DNA of 32,908 bases from JBDNBY01 sp039767595 (GCA_039767595.1 JBDNBY010000141.1:1-32908), one strand, 5' to 3'; positions 7,203-15,947 are shown, counted from the stretch's first letter. The notes: generated from the sequence alone by a model not told the origin. Numbers and translations are program-made.

Positions 7203-7823
7203 TTATACATCTGTGGAAGATTTTCCACGAATTTTACGAGATATAAAAACGAACCCATCTTCAATATCGTCAAAGATTTTATCAATATACCCTTCGCGCA
7301 GACGCATCCAATAGGTGCGGATCATCCACAAAATCAACGCGGCCACAGCCCATAGGATCCAAGACCAAATCGGATAGACCCGCGCATCTGGGCCCGCCAC
7401 GGGCTTCACGTTCAGTGCATTTGGGAAAATGCTCATCAATTCGCTGCGCCAACCATAATGACGCACGGCCACCCACTGCGGCGTCTCGCTGCCGGCCGTC
7501 GACACGAGATCCGTGGCCTGCGCTTGGAGATTCGCTGTATTAAACTTGAAAAATAGCGGCCAGCTCCATCCTGTGTCTTCGTTGCGATAGACCATCGGAT
7601 TGGAATTGGCCCGAAACGTTTGGATAAAGAAAATATCGCGGCTTTGACGCGTACCATCCGCGGCAATCACCACGGGGCCATAAAACATGGCATTTCTTGA
7701 AAAATCGACGCGCTTTTCATAGGTGCTACTGATACGGACAATATCCGTTTGCGGGATCGTGTAATGCAAAAATGCGCCAACGCTACCCCAATATAAAACT
7801 GATAAAACTATACGAAAATACAT
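7203..7823 (-). CDS. DUF1523 family membrane-anchored protein
   Basis: The 206-residue product has an N-terminal hydrophobic helix (YFRIVLSVLYWGSVGAFLHY) followed by an extracytoplasmic domain of about 130 residues. A second helix is near residues 150-168 (IWSWILWAVAALILWMI), with a C-terminal cytoplasmic tail containing GYIDKIFDDIEDGF. Blocks such as IPQTDIVRI, MVYRNEDTGW and WVAVRHYGWRSE with SIFPNA are characteristic of DUF1523, a Rhodobacteraceae protein of unknown function. I chose the ATG at 7823, since it follows CAGGGG and the hydrophobic helix then begins at once; an upstream in-frame start at 7883 has neither. The gene lies downstream of the glycosidase gene on the same strand, separated by a hairpin-forming leader. 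Confidence 0.82.
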   Translation of the reverse strand: MYFRIVLSVLYWGSVGAFLHYTIPQTDIVRISSTYEKRVDFSRNAMFYGPVVIAADGTRQSRDIFFIQTFRANSNPMVYRNEDTGWSWPLFFKFNTANLQAQATDLVSTAGSETPQWVAVRHYGWRSELMSIFPNALNVKPVAGPDARVYPIWSWILWAVAALILWMIRTYWMRLREGYIDKIFDDIEDGFVFISRKIRGKSSTDV

Positions 7824-7841
7824 AAAAACCCCTGACGCGTC

Positions 7842-7888
7842 GCACAGTGCAACTTCTGCAGTATCTAGGCACCCGATCTGCACTGTGC
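7842..7888 (-). repeat. Inverted repeat in the DUF1523 leader
   Basis: Perfect 10-bp arms GCACAGTGCA (7842-7851) and TGCACTGTGC (7879-7888) flank 27 bases, between the glycosidase stop and the DUF1523 start. Each arm also contains a self-symmetric half, GCACAGTGC. There is no U tract, so this is a leader structure or protein site rather than a convincing terminator. Confidence 0.4.
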
Positions 7889-7910
7889 AAGCACAAGGCG
7901 ATCCACCTGC

Positions 7911-8684
7911 TTACTCGCTGGCGGGCTGTGTGTCCTCAACCACACCCACCATCGGCCCAATCAGACGCCCAAAATCAGCGCGGCCAATCCGCGGTGCAAA
8001 GAGCCGAGAGACATTCCCATCAAAAAATAACGCCGATGGCACATTGAGCACGTCCTTGAAAAAGGAGCCAAACTCATAAAAGGTCACAGCGCGATTAGAG
8101 ATCACAAAATAGGCGACTTGCCCTGATGCATCTGTGCCCACACCATTGCGATAAAATCGCGATGTGCTGTCCTTCAAAAACCGTGGATGCAACCCGCCGT
8201 CAATCACCAACATGGGGCCAGACTGACTTGCATAAAGGCAAGGCGGCGCCTGATCGACAAAGCGCAGCGTCTCGATCACATCAAACCGCTGCGCCCCAAT
8301 ACAAAACACGCCATTGGGCAGCATCCCAAAATTACCGGGCCCCGCCGTTGCGACAATGCGCATCCGCTCACTCCCGCGCTCTAGGTAATAGCCGACGGGA
8401 CGCAGATCATTGTGGAACATCCCTGCATTCATCGCGAATCGAAGGGTCTTACCCTCAGCCGTCAGCGCCGCGTTCACATTGCTAAAGGTGCCATAGGCCT
8501 CAGCGCCGTCGCCCCAAAACAGACGCAAATCATCACCGACATCCGCGCGGCACACAGTATAGGACCGCTCTTGATAGGTGATCTCGTCACATGCGGCGGC
8601 CCCTTGGGCCGATCCCATGACCCAGATCACGGCCCAAATCACGGCGATAGCCACCCGCGCGGCATATGACCATAGGCGGATCAT
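7911..8684 (-). CDS. Phosphodiester glycosidase family protein (NAGPA/DUF2233), secreted
   Basis: The 257-residue product begins with a hydrophobic export signal (about residues 8-31, with AQGAAACD at the likely cleavage site). The rest is the phosphodiester glycosidase fold related to human NAGPA. Recognisable blocks are RFAMNAGMFHND, VGYYLERG, a SQSGPMLV segment, FYRNGVG, and DVLNVPSALFFDG with SRLFAP, where the family's phosphate- and metal-binding residues usually sit. Substrates of the bacterial forms include GlcNAc-1-phosphodiesters and related wall or exopolysaccharide groups; the substrate here is unknown. The start ATG overlaps the rbfA stop by four bases (ATGA), so it is translated from the rbfA transcript. 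Order rbfA-glycosidase is thus an operon on the minus strand. Confidence 0.83.
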   Translation of the reverse strand: MIRLWSYAARVAIAVIWAVIWVMGSAQGAAACDEITYQERSYTVCRADVGDDLRLFWGDGAEAYGTFSNVNAALTAEGKTLRFAMNAGMFHNDLRPVGYYLERGSERMRIVATAGPGNFGMLPNGVFCIGAQRFDVIETLRFVDQAPPCLYASQSGPMLVIDGGLHPRFLKDSTSRFYRNGVGTDASGQVAYFVISNRAVTFYEFGSFFKDVLNVPSALFFDGNVSRLFAPRIGRADFGRLIGPMVGVVEDTQPASE

Positions 8685-9085
8685 TGCTCGTCCAAGTCAC
8701 GCTTGACATCATCGCGCGCAAACAGCGCCGTGGTCGCATCCATTTTATCAAATGTCTCGTCAATCCGAAACCGCAGCTGCGGCGCGTATTTCAAGGCCAG
8801 TGCCCTGCCTACGGCGCGGCGCAGTTCGCGGGCGTTTTTCGCCAGCAGCTCGATCAACTGCGCTTCTAACTCAGCGCCGCCGCCAAGCGGGCTAACATAC
8901 ACCGTCGCCACCTTAAGGTCGGGCGACGTGCGCACTTCGCACACCGTCACCGAGATTCGATTCAAATCAGGGTCATGCACGTCGCCGCGCATCAGCACTT
9001 CGGATAAGCTGCGGCGGATATTCTCCCCCACACGCAGTTGTCTTTGGGATGGGCCAGGCCCATCATGAAATTTATTCTTTGCCAT
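8681..9085 (-). CDS. rbfA: Ribosome-binding factor A
   Basis: RbfA binds the 30S subunit and helps mature the 5' end of 16S rRNA. The 134-residue product has the single KH-like domain: an N-terminal helix with RVGENIRRSLSEVL, then RISVTVCEVRTSPDLKVATVYVSPLGG and YAPQLRFRIDETFDKMDATTALF. Length and motifs are normal. It starts near the divergent dapB gene with about 94 bases between them. The 3' end overlaps the glycosidase start by four bases. Confidence 0.93.
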   Translation of the reverse strand: MAKNKFHDGPGPSQRQLRVGENIRRSLSEVLMRGDVHDPDLNRISVTVCEVRTSPDLKVATVYVSPLGGGAELEAQLIELLAKNARELRRAVGRALALKYAPQLRFRIDETFDKMDATTALFARDDVKRDLDEQ

Positions 9086-9113
9086 ATCTACCAGTTAACC
9101 GCCCAACACTGTT

Positions 9114-9142
9114 TTGCCAAGCGCGATCAAACACGCTATGTG
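9114..9142 (+). promoter_or_regulatory. Candidate dapB promoter
   Basis: TTGCCA (9114-9119) and TATGTG (9137-9142) are separated by 17 bases. The -35 matches consensus at five of six positions and the -10 at three. The expected transcript would start near 9150, about 30 bases before dapB. It lies in the rbfA-dapB divergent gap. Confidence 0.4.
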
Positions 9143-9179
9143 ATCTCAACACATTCATTTTGATGCGGAGCGCAAGACA

Positions 9180-9983
9180 ATGACAATCAAAACCGTGATC
9201 ACTGGCGCCTCTGGACGCATGGGGCAAATGCTGATTCAAACGGCAACGGAACAGGACGGCATGACCGTGCATGCCGCGCTCGAGCGCCCAGATCACCCTT
9301 GGATTGGCCAAGATGTTGGCACGATGATGGGCGGGGCGCCGCTTGGCGTGAGGGTCACCTCCGATCCGCTTGAGGCGTTCAAAGATGCCAATGCCGTCAT
9401 TGATTTCACCGCCCCCGAGGCAACAGTCGCCTTTTCCAAGATCGCCGCCCAAGCGCGCGTCACCCATATTATCGGCACCACTGGATTTGACGCCGACCAT
9501 CTGGCCGCGCTTGATGCAGCGTCCCATCATTGCGTGATCGTCCGCGCTGGCAATATGTCATTGGGCGTGAATTTGCTAACGACGTTGACCGAACGCGTGG
9601 CGGCGGCCTTGGGCGAAGAATTTGACATCGAAATCATCGAATCGCATCACAACCAAAAGGTCGATGCCCCCTCCGGCACGGCCCTCATGCTCGGCGAAGC
9701 TGCCGCAGCAGGGCGCGGCGTCAGCCTCGAGACGCATTCAGATCGCGCACGCGATGGCATCACGGGTGCCCGCACCGGCGGCACCATCGGCTTTCACGCC
9801 ATTCGCGGCGGCGATATTGTGGGCGAGCATGACGTTCTTTTTGCGGCGGCGGGTGAGCGGATTGTCTTGCGCCACGTGGCCACGGATCGGCGCATTTTTG
9901 CGCGCGGTGCCCTTCGGGCGGCCGTCTGGGGCCAAACGCAAAAGCCCGGTCACTATGCAATGACCGACGTTCTGGGACTATAA
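9180..9983 (+). CDS. dapB: 4-hydroxy-tetrahydrodipicolinate reductase
   Basis: DapB reduces the DapA product with NAD(P)H in the lysine and meso-diaminopimelate pathway. The 267-residue product has the Rossmann start KTVITGASGRMGQML, the GTTGF segment, and the catalytic and substrate loop ESHHNQKVDAPSGTA. It also has RTGGTIGFHAIRGGDIVGEHDV further on, all typical of DapB. GGAG stands about eleven bases upstream of the ATG. The partner enzyme dapA is also in this window, 6.6 kb away and on the other strand, so the two are not in one operon. Confidence 0.96.
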   Translation: MTIKTVITGASGRMGQMLIQTATEQDGMTVHAALERPDHPWIGQDVGTMMGGAPLGVRVTSDPLEAFKDANAVIDFTAPEATVAFSKIAAQARVTHIIGTTGFDADHLAALDAASHHCVIVRAGNMSLGVNLLTTLTERVAAALGEEFDIEIIESHHNQKVDAPSGTALMLGEAAAAGRGVSLETHSDRARDGITGARTGGTIGFHAIRGGDIVGEHDVLFAAAGERIVLRHVATDRRIFARGALRAAVWGQTQKPGHYAMTDVLGL

Positions 9984-10058
9984 CGCAACCCGCCCGAGCC
10001 GACTTGGCACCTGACTTTTGTGCGCTATGTTCCCGTTAAAGACGAGAAACATGGTGTG

Positions 10059-10442
10059 ATGATGCGGATCGCGTTTATATTTCTAGGGATAAGTTGGCTC
10101 ATCGTGCCCCACAGCCTTCAGGCCGAGCAAACAGGGCGCGATCAAAAAGTGACGGACCGCGCCGCCTTTGCCGCATTGATCCAGTCGCATGACCTCAAGC
10201 GGGCCTTTATCACCTTAGAAGTCGGCCTAGATGGCACCATCCGCGGGAGCGCCTTTGGCCGCCAAGTGTCGGGCGATTGGTCATGGCAAGATGGGTATTT
10301 TTGTCGAACACTTTTCTGGGGCAAGCGCGATTTAGGATATAATTGCCAAGAAGTGCGCCGCACAGGCGACACTGTGACCTTTCAATCTGATCGCGGCACG
10401 GGGGATCACGCCGATTTCAAACGCATCCCAAGGGGAGGCTAG
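10059..10442 (+). CDS. Small secreted protein of the dapB-adjacent Rhodobacteraceae type
   Basis: From ATG 10059 the product is 127 residues, with a signal peptide (about residues 2-21, ending SLQA). The mature part contains GLDGTIRGSAFGRQVSG, WSWQDGYFCR and a Cys pair (FCR and NCQEV). I recall similar small proteins downstream of dapB in Rhodobacteraceae that databases often label dihydrodipicolinate reductase only because of position. This one has no Rossmann motif or other reductase feature, so that label would be wrong. Function is unknown; two cysteines about 18 apart may form a disulphide after export. The longer in-frame start at GTG 10020 adds residues before the signal and was not chosen. 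Its stop shares a CTAG palindrome with the convergent next gene. Confidence 0.68.
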   Translation: MMRIAFIFLGISWLIVPHSLQAEQTGRDQKVTDRAAFAALIQSHDLKRAFITLEVGLDGTIRGSAFGRQVSGDWSWQDGYFCRTLFWGKRDLGYNCQEVRRTGDTVTFQSDRGTGDHADFKRIPRGG

Positions 10443-10618
10443 AAATCGACGGCGATGCCTTTACGCTCCCAATCGCCATGGCGCACGGGCTCGGGGCCAT
10501 CGCGACCACCGTATTCCTTAGGCAGATCGAGCTTTTGGGCCGCAGCGCGCCGCTCTTGCGCTTCGGCAAGGGCGCGTTTGGCGGCCTCGGGCAGATCATC
10601 TTGTGAATCCTCACTCAT
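10439..10618 (-). CDS. Succinate dehydrogenase assembly factor 4-like protein (DUF1674)
   Basis: The 59-residue product ends with the DUF1674 signature: LPKEYGGRDGPEPVRHGDWE followed by KGIAVDF. In eukaryotes and some bacteria SdhAF4 binds flavinylated SdhA to protect it before complex II assembly. The N terminus is a charged helix (residues about 10-30) rich in Ala and Glu. The ATG at 10618 gives a product of family size; an upstream in-frame start at 10651 only adds an unlike extension. The gene is convergent with the secreted protein gene, sharing the CTAG at 10439-10442 for both stop codons. sdh genes are not in this window. Confidence 0.85.
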   Translation of the reverse strand: MSEDSQDDLPEAAKRALAEAQERRAAAQKLDLPKEYGGRDGPEPVRHGDWERKGIAVDF

Positions 10619-10684
10619 GTGAATGCCTTTCCCATTTGTATGGATTAGCATATAGCGGTCTCACCCCTAGACTCAAGGAATGAT

Positions 10685-11956
10685 ATGTCATCGCACCCCA
10701 TGACGGCCCGCAAAGCCGCGCTCTTTTTGCTCAATAGCGTTTTGACGCAGCACCGCCTCCTGTCGGAGGTCTTGGGCGATCCGATGATCTTGCAACTGCC
10801 GCCGCATGAACGCGCCGCCGCCCAGCGGCTTGCCACCGGATGTTTGCGGCATTTGGGCAAATGTGACCGACTGATCCAACCGCTGACCTCGCGCAAGCCC
10901 CAAGAGTTTGTACAAAATGTCTTGCGCCTTGGCACCTATGAGCTGGCTCTGGGTGGTCAGGCGCATGGGATCGTGAACGAATATGTCTCGCTCACCGCAG
11001 GGCACAAAAAATACAGCACGGCCAAGGGGATGGTCAATGCAGTGCTGCGCAAATTGGCGCCAACGGCCCCGCAAAAATGGCCCGATCTTCCCCCCTCGCG
11101 CATGCCGCGCTGGCTACGCGATCCATTGACTGAGGCCTATGGCAAACGCGCCGCAACCGCCTTTGACAAAGCACATGGCCTGACACCGCCCGTCGATTTA
11201 ACCGTTAAATCAGACGCCGCACATTGGGCCAAAACACTAGGCGGGACGCTCACACCTTTTGGCTCCGTACGGCTCGCGGCCCCAGGTCAGATCAGCACAC
11301 TCGAGGGGTTTGCCGATGGGGCATGGTGGGTGCAAGATGCCGCCGCGGCCCTTCCTGCGAAATTGCTCGATGTATCGCAGGGTCTGCGCGTGCTGGATAT
11401 GTGCGCGGCGCCAGGTGGCAAAACCCTGCAATTGGCGGCAATGGGCGCAGATGTGACTGCGCTAGATGCCTCACAAAGCCGCGCCGCGCGCATTCATGAA
11501 AACCTTGAACGCACTGGCCTGAGCGCCACTGTTCAAATCGAGGACGCTCTGGATCATCGTGGAAGCTATGATGCCGTGCTGCTCGATGCGCCATGTTCGG
11601 CGACGGGGACGATTCGGCGGCACCCCGATCTGCCCTATGCCAAGGACGGCGCGGGATTTGCCGACCTCATGCAACTACAGGCAGACATGCTGCGCCACGC
11701 CGCAACGCTTGTGCGCGATGGTGGGCAGCTGGTCTATTGTACCTGCTCGCTCTTGCCAGATGAAGGCGAGTGCCAAATCGAAGAGTTTCTCGCCCAGCAC
11801 CCTAATTTTAGCACACATACAGCCCCGTTTGAGCGCTTGGACATTAATCCGACTTGGCGCACCGAGGATGGCGGCCTGCGGCTGCGTCCAGATTATTGGG
11901 CCGATCTGGGCGGGATGGATGGGTTCTATGTCACGGTTTTGCAAAAATCCGCATAG
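10685..11956 (+). CDS. rsmB: 16S rRNA m5C methyltransferase, RsmB/NOP family
   Basis: The 423-residue product has an N-terminal NusB-like RNA-binding domain (about 1-130; ARKAALFLLNSVLT near the start) and a C-terminal SAM-dependent methyltransferase domain. Motif I is VLDMCAAPGGKTLQLA. The two cysteines used by m5C methyltransferases are in DAPCSATGT and YCTCSLLPDEGE. HPDLPY lies between them. E. coli RsmB makes m5C967 of 16S rRNA; the exact target here is inferred from family. The gene starts at 10685 and is followed by a heparinase-like gene and purH, an order I recognise from Rhodobacterales. Confidence 0.88.
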   Translation: MSSHPMTARKAALFLLNSVLTQHRLLSEVLGDPMILQLPPHERAAAQRLATGCLRHLGKCDRLIQPLTSRKPQEFVQNVLRLGTYELALGGQAHGIVNEYVSLTAGHKKYSTAKGMVNAVLRKLAPTAPQKWPDLPPSRMPRWLRDPLTEAYGKRAATAFDKAHGLTPPVDLTVKSDAAHWAKTLGGTLTPFGSVRLAAPGQISTLEGFADGAWWVQDAAAALPAKLLDVSQGLRVLDMCAAPGGKTLQLAAMGADVTALDASQSRAARIHENLERTGLSATVQIEDALDHRGSYDAVLLDAPCSATGTIRRHPDLPYAKDGAGFADLMQLQADMLRHAATLVRDGGQLVYCTCSLLPDEGECQIEEFLAQHPNFSTHTAPFERLDINPTWRTEDGGLRLRPDYWADLGGMDGFYVTVLQKSA

Positions 11957-12056
11957 GCCCGCGCACGAAGCACAAGACAATCGTAAATTCTGTGTTAATC
12001 TCTGACCAAGGCTTTGATCCGCGCGCCGCGCAGTTTCGATCAAAGAAGGGGTGAGT

Positions 12057-13808
12057 ATGCAGGTCAGCACTGGCGCGTTCGATCGCGCCTTTAATATCGT
12101 TCAACGAATTCAAGCGCGGCGCGCCGCCGCCAAACAAATCGTGACCGCGCTGACCCTACAGCCCGAACCCAAAAGTCTGGGTAGCGTTGCCCGCGGCCGA
12201 CAGTTAACGGCGGGAAATTTTCAATTCTCCGGCCACTTGATCGAAGCGCCTCATCATAGCCCATGGTCTCTAACGATGCCCAGCGCGGCCTTTCGGGATG
12301 CGGTGCATAGCGGGGTGTGGATCGACGATCTGCTGGCCCTGCCGGAGCAATCCGCGCGCAAATTGGCGCAAGATTGGATCTTTGACTGGATCGACATCCA
12401 TGGCAACGGCAAAGGCGACGGATGGACACCGCATATCACCGGTCAACGGGTCTTGCGGTGGGTGCATAATGCTCTTGCCTTGATGCGCGGCCAAAGCGAG
12501 GATCGTTCGGACGCATTTTTGGTATCTTTGGCGCAGCAAACGGTCTTTCTCTCAAAATCATGGCACCGCGCCGCAGCGGGCAAGCCGCGTTTTGATGCGC
12601 TATGCGGCCTCTTGACGGGTGCGCTGTCCCTAGAGGGGTTGGATATTTCCGTCGATGCCATCCTCGCCGCCCTGAGCAAGGAATGCAGCAACACCTTTGC
12701 CAAGGACGGCGGCATTGCCTCGCGCAATCCAGAAGAGCTATTAGAGCTATGCGCCCTGCTGATGTGGTGCCGCACGGCCCTTGTGCATGCCGACAAATCC
12801 ATTCCCGCAGAGCTGGATCAAACGCTGGACCGCGGGGCCGAGGCGCTGCGCGTGCTGCAACATGCCGATGGCACGCTGACCCGCGCCCATGGTGGCGATT
12901 ACGGCACACACGGGCGATTGGAGCAGGTGCTTAGCCTTGTCAAACCGTCGCGTGCGGTTAATGGGCAATCTGTGATGGGGTTCATGCGCCTCAATGTCGG
13001 GCGCAGCTCTGTCATCATGGATGCCGCCAAGCCCAGCGCCTATTCCCGCTCTGACAAAGCGCATGCCAGCACGTTATCCTTTGAACTCAGCTCGGGACGG
13101 CGGCCCGTGATTGTCAGCGCAGGGTCGGGCTATAGCTTTGGGCCAGATTGGCACCTGTCCTCTCGGCAATCTCAGGCGCATTCCGCATTGATGATCGGTG
13201 GGGAGTCCTCCTCAACGCTCTTAGGTACGTTGAGTGGTCAGGCCGTGTATCTGACGACGGATATGAGCGCCCCAAAGGCCCATATCTCGCATGAAACCAG
13301 CGACACGCATATGACGGCCCAGCATGATGGCTATGCCGAACGGTATGGGCTGACGCATCGTCGTTCGCTGAGCCTGTCGCATGATGGGCGGCGCGTGACG
13401 GGCGAGGATCACATCTTTGCCGAAGATCGTCGCCGCGCGCATCTGTTTCACCGTACCTTGGACCGTAATGGCCTGTCAGGTCTACCGATCGAGCTCCGCT
13501 TTCATCTGCACCCCTCGTCCGAAGCGCATCGAAATATGGGCGATAACGCTGTGGCCATCACTCTTGCCAATGGCGAGGTGTGGGCGCTCCGTTTTGGTCA
13601 AAAGCTGTCGGTAGAGATTACGCCAAGCGTCTATTTCCAAGCGGGCCGCATCGCCCCCCAAGAGAGCCGCGTTATCGTTGCAACAGCCGCGGCCACGACC
13701 GATGAAATGACCCTACGGTGGACATTGGATCGCTTGACCGAAGGTGGCAAAACCACACGAGACATCAAAACCGACGCCGGCCAAATGTCATTTCTAAAAT
13801 CAAATTAG
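12057..13808 (+). CDS. Heparinase II/III-like family protein
   Basis: The 583-residue product has the two-part design of heparinase II/III-like proteins. An alpha-helical toroid covers about residues 60-290 and a beta-rich heparinase C-terminal domain (about 310-570) carries HGGDYGTHGRLEQVLSL, SGYSFGPDWHLSSRQSQAHSAL and TGEDHIFAEDR. No signal peptide was seen, which differs from secreted polysaccharide lyases, so a periplasmic or extracellular role is not supported. Homologues sit between rsmB and purH in Rhodobacteraceae, but what they act on is unknown. AAGGGG precedes ATG 12057 with a five-base gap; GTG 12051 is an alternative. The stop is about 64 bases before purH. Confidence 0.75.
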   Translation: MQVSTGAFDRAFNIVQRIQARRAAAKQIVTALTLQPEPKSLGSVARGRQLTAGNFQFSGHLIEAPHHSPWSLTMPSAAFRDAVHSGVWIDDLLALPEQSARKLAQDWIFDWIDIHGNGKGDGWTPHITGQRVLRWVHNALALMRGQSEDRSDAFLVSLAQQTVFLSKSWHRAAAGKPRFDALCGLLTGALSLEGLDISVDAILAALSKECSNTFAKDGGIASRNPEELLELCALLMWCRTALVHADKSIPAELDQTLDRGAEALRVLQHADGTLTRAHGGDYGTHGRLEQVLSLVKPSRAVNGQSVMGFMRLNVGRSSVIMDAAKPSAYSRSDKAHASTLSFELSSGRRPVIVSAGSGYSFGPDWHLSSRQSQAHSALMIGGESSSTLLGTLSGQAVYLTTDMSAPKAHISHETSDTHMTAQHDGYAERYGLTHRRSLSLSHDGRRVTGEDHIFAEDRRRAHLFHRTLDRNGLSGLPIELRFHLHPSSEAHRNMGDNAVAITLANGEVWALRFGQKLSVEITPSVYFQAGRIAPQESRVIVATAAATTDEMTLRWTLDRLTEGGKTTRDIKTDAGQMSFLKSN

Positions 13809-13872
13809 TCGCAAGCGGTTCACCTTTGGGAAAAACTAAGGTATCGGACGGCAAAAAGACGGAGCCTCCCCC

Positions 13873-15462
13873 ATGTCCACCTTGCACCCTATTCGCCGCG
13901 CCTTGTTGTCTGTTTCGGATAAAACCGGCATTCTTGACTTGGCCCAATCCCTTGTTGATCTGAACGTCGAGCTTCTCTCGACGGGCGGCACAGCCAAGGC
14001 CATTCGCGATGCTGGCCTTCCTGTGCGGGATGTATCAGAGATCACGCAGTTCCCTGAAATGATGGATGGCCGTGTCAAAACGCTCCACCCTATGGTGCAT
14101 GGCGGTCTGTTGGCACTGCGCGATAATGCCGATCACCGCGCGGCGATGGACACGCATGGCATTTTGGACATCGATTTGTTGGTCGTGAACCTTTACCCGT
14201 TCGAGGCAACGATTGCCGCCACTGATGATTATGAGACCTGCATTGAGAACATCGATATCGGCGGCCCAGCAATGCTGCGCGCGGCGGCGAAAAACCATGG
14301 GTTTGTGACCGTCATCACCGATCCCGAGGATTACGCCCCATTGCTCGAACAGCTGCGCACCCATGAGGGGCAAACAGAGTTCACCTTCCGCCAAGCGATG
14401 GCGCAAAACACCTATGCGCGCACGGCGGCCTATGATGCGGCCGTGTCCAATTGGATGGCGCATGCAGCACAGATCACAACGCCGCGGCGGCGCACCTTTG
14501 CGGGCACCTTGGCCCAAGAACTGCGATATGGCGAGAATCCACATCAAGGCGCGGCTTTTTACAAAGATCACCAAATTGGCTTTGGCGTGTCCAGTGCGCA
14601 GCAGCACCAAGGCAAGCCCCTATCCTATAACAATATCAACGACACGGATGCGGCCTTTGAATTGGTCAGTGAATTTGATCCCGCCGATGGTCCAGCCTGT
14701 GCGATCATCAAACATGCCAACCCGTGCGGCGTGGCCCAAGGCACAACCCTCAAAGAGGCGTATACGCGCGCCTTTGAATGCGATAGCACCTCTGCATTTG
14801 GCGGGATTGTTGCCCTCAACCAAACGCTGGATGTCGCAACCGCCCAAGAGATCATCAACATTTTCACCGAAGTGGTCATCGCCCCCGATGCCACAGACGA
14901 CGCCAAGGCCATCTTTGCCCAAAAGCCGAATTTGCGCCTCTTGACGACGGGCGGTCTGGCCGGCCCATCAGATGCGAGCCTTGCCTATAAACAAGTGGCG
15001 GGCGGCCTGTTGGTGCAAGACAAAGACAGCCATGTCCTTGAACCATCTGAGCTGACCACAGTCACTCAAAAGGCCCCCACCGCCGAGCAGCTCAGCGATA
15101 TGCTCTTTGCGTGGCGCGTGGCGAAACATGTGAAATCCAATGCAATCGTCTATGTCAAAAACGGACAAACCGTTGGCATCGGCGCCGGCCAAATGAGCCG
15201 TGTGGACAGCACGCGCATCGCCGCCCGCAAAGCCCAAGACATGGCCGAGGCCCTAGGTCTTGATGCCCCGTTGACCCAAGGATGCGTCGTCGCCTCGGAT
15301 GCCTTTTTTCCCTTTGCTGACGGGCTGCTGACCGCCGCGGAGGCCGGCGCCACGGCCGTCATCCAACCTGGTGGATCGATGCGCGATGCAGACGTGATCA
15401 AAGCGGCCGACGAGGCCGGATTGGCCATGGTCGTGACAGGCATTCGCCACTTTAAACATTAA
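13873..15462 (+). CDS. purH: Bifunctional AICAR transformylase / IMP cyclohydrolase
   Basis: PurH catalyses the last two steps of IMP synthesis. The 529-residue product has the N-terminal IMP cyclohydrolase domain (about 1-195), starting RRALLSVSDKTGILDLAQSL, with STGGTAKAIRDAG, FPEMMDGRVKTLHP and NLYPFEAT. The C-terminal AICAR formyltransferase domain has LRYGENPHQGAAFY, PLSYNNINDTDAAFEL, IIKHANPCGVA and the closing VIQPGGSMRDADVIKAADE. Length is normal for the family. GGAG lies about ten bases before the ATG. The window's other purine link is the odd PurA-like fragment in the HAD gene. Confidence 0.97.
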   Translation: MSTLHPIRRALLSVSDKTGILDLAQSLVDLNVELLSTGGTAKAIRDAGLPVRDVSEITQFPEMMDGRVKTLHPMVHGGLLALRDNADHRAAMDTHGILDIDLLVVNLYPFEATIAATDDYETCIENIDIGGPAMLRAAAKNHGFVTVITDPEDYAPLLEQLRTHEGQTEFTFRQAMAQNTYARTAAYDAAVSNWMAHAAQITTPRRRTFAGTLAQELRYGENPHQGAAFYKDHQIGFGVSSAQQHQGKPLSYNNINDTDAAFELVSEFDPADGPACAIIKHANPCGVAQGTTLKEAYTRAFECDSTSAFGGIVALNQTLDVATAQEIINIFTEVVIAPDATDDAKAIFAQKPNLRLLTTGGLAGPSDASLAYKQVAGGLLVQDKDSHVLEPSELTTVTQKAPTAEQLSDMLFAWRVAKHVKSNAIVYVKNGQTVGIGAGQMSRVDSTRIAARKAQDMAEALGLDAPLTQGCVVASDAFFPFADGLLTAAEAGATAVIQPGGSMRDADVIKAADEAGLAMVVTGIRHFKH

Positions 15463-15473
15463 AGGACCCTCTC

Positions 15474-15947
15474 ATGCGCGCCTATGGACTGGGATGTCTC
15501 ATTGCTTTTGCCACCGATCAACTGAGTAAAATCTTTGTTGTGTTTTATGGGCTGCGCTTGATCGAAACTCAGCGTCTCGATGTGGTTCCACCGCTGCTGC
15601 GCTTTCACCTTGGCTGGAACGAAGGGATCAACTTTGGCCTCTTTGGCGGGGGCCTCGCCTCGCGTTGGATCCTGATCGGCGTAGCCTGCGCGATCTCCCT
15701 TGCAGTGAGCATTTGGGCCTTTCGGAGTTTCCAATCGCGGCCAAAATTGATGCTCATGACGGGGCTGCTGGTCGGCGGGGCGCTGGCCAATGCGCTTGAC
15801 CGTGTGGTCCACGGGGCCGTTGTCGATTTTCTCAATATGTCGTGCTGCGGGATCAATAATCCATTTGTGTTTAATGTAGCCGATATTTGGGTGTTTGTCG
15901 GCGCGATTGGCCTCATGCTCTGGGCGGATGAGAAAAAACCTACGTGA
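15474..15947 (+). CDS. lspA: Lipoprotein signal peptidase
   Basis: LspA cleaves the signal peptide of prolipoproteins in the inner membrane after diacylglyceryl transfer. The 157-residue product has four hydrophobic helices. Conserved blocks are NEGINFGLF, GGALANALDRVVHGAVVDFLN and FNVADIWVFVGAIGLML. The catalytic Asp residues are in VVDF and NVAD. AAAGGACCCTCTC precedes the ATG. The gene is 11 bases from the purH stop and is followed by a lipoprotein gene with a clean lipobox, a likely substrate. Confidence 0.94.
   Translation: MRAYGLGCLIAFATDQLSKIFVVFYGLRLIETQRLDVVPPLLRFHLGWNEGINFGLFGGGLASRWILIGVACAISLAVSIWAFRSFQSRPKLMLMTGLLVGGALANALDRVVHGAVVDFLNMSCCGINNPFVFNVADIWVFVGAIGLMLWADEKKPT

Noticed and set aside
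8126..8485. Plus-strand frame opposite the phosphodiester glycosidase gene
   Set aside because: It has no family motif and is fully antisense to a strong coding region.
12436..12909. Long minus-strand frame opposite the heparinase-like gene
   Set aside because: It is antisense to a well-supported gene; composition is Arg/Cys-rich as expected of a shadow frame.
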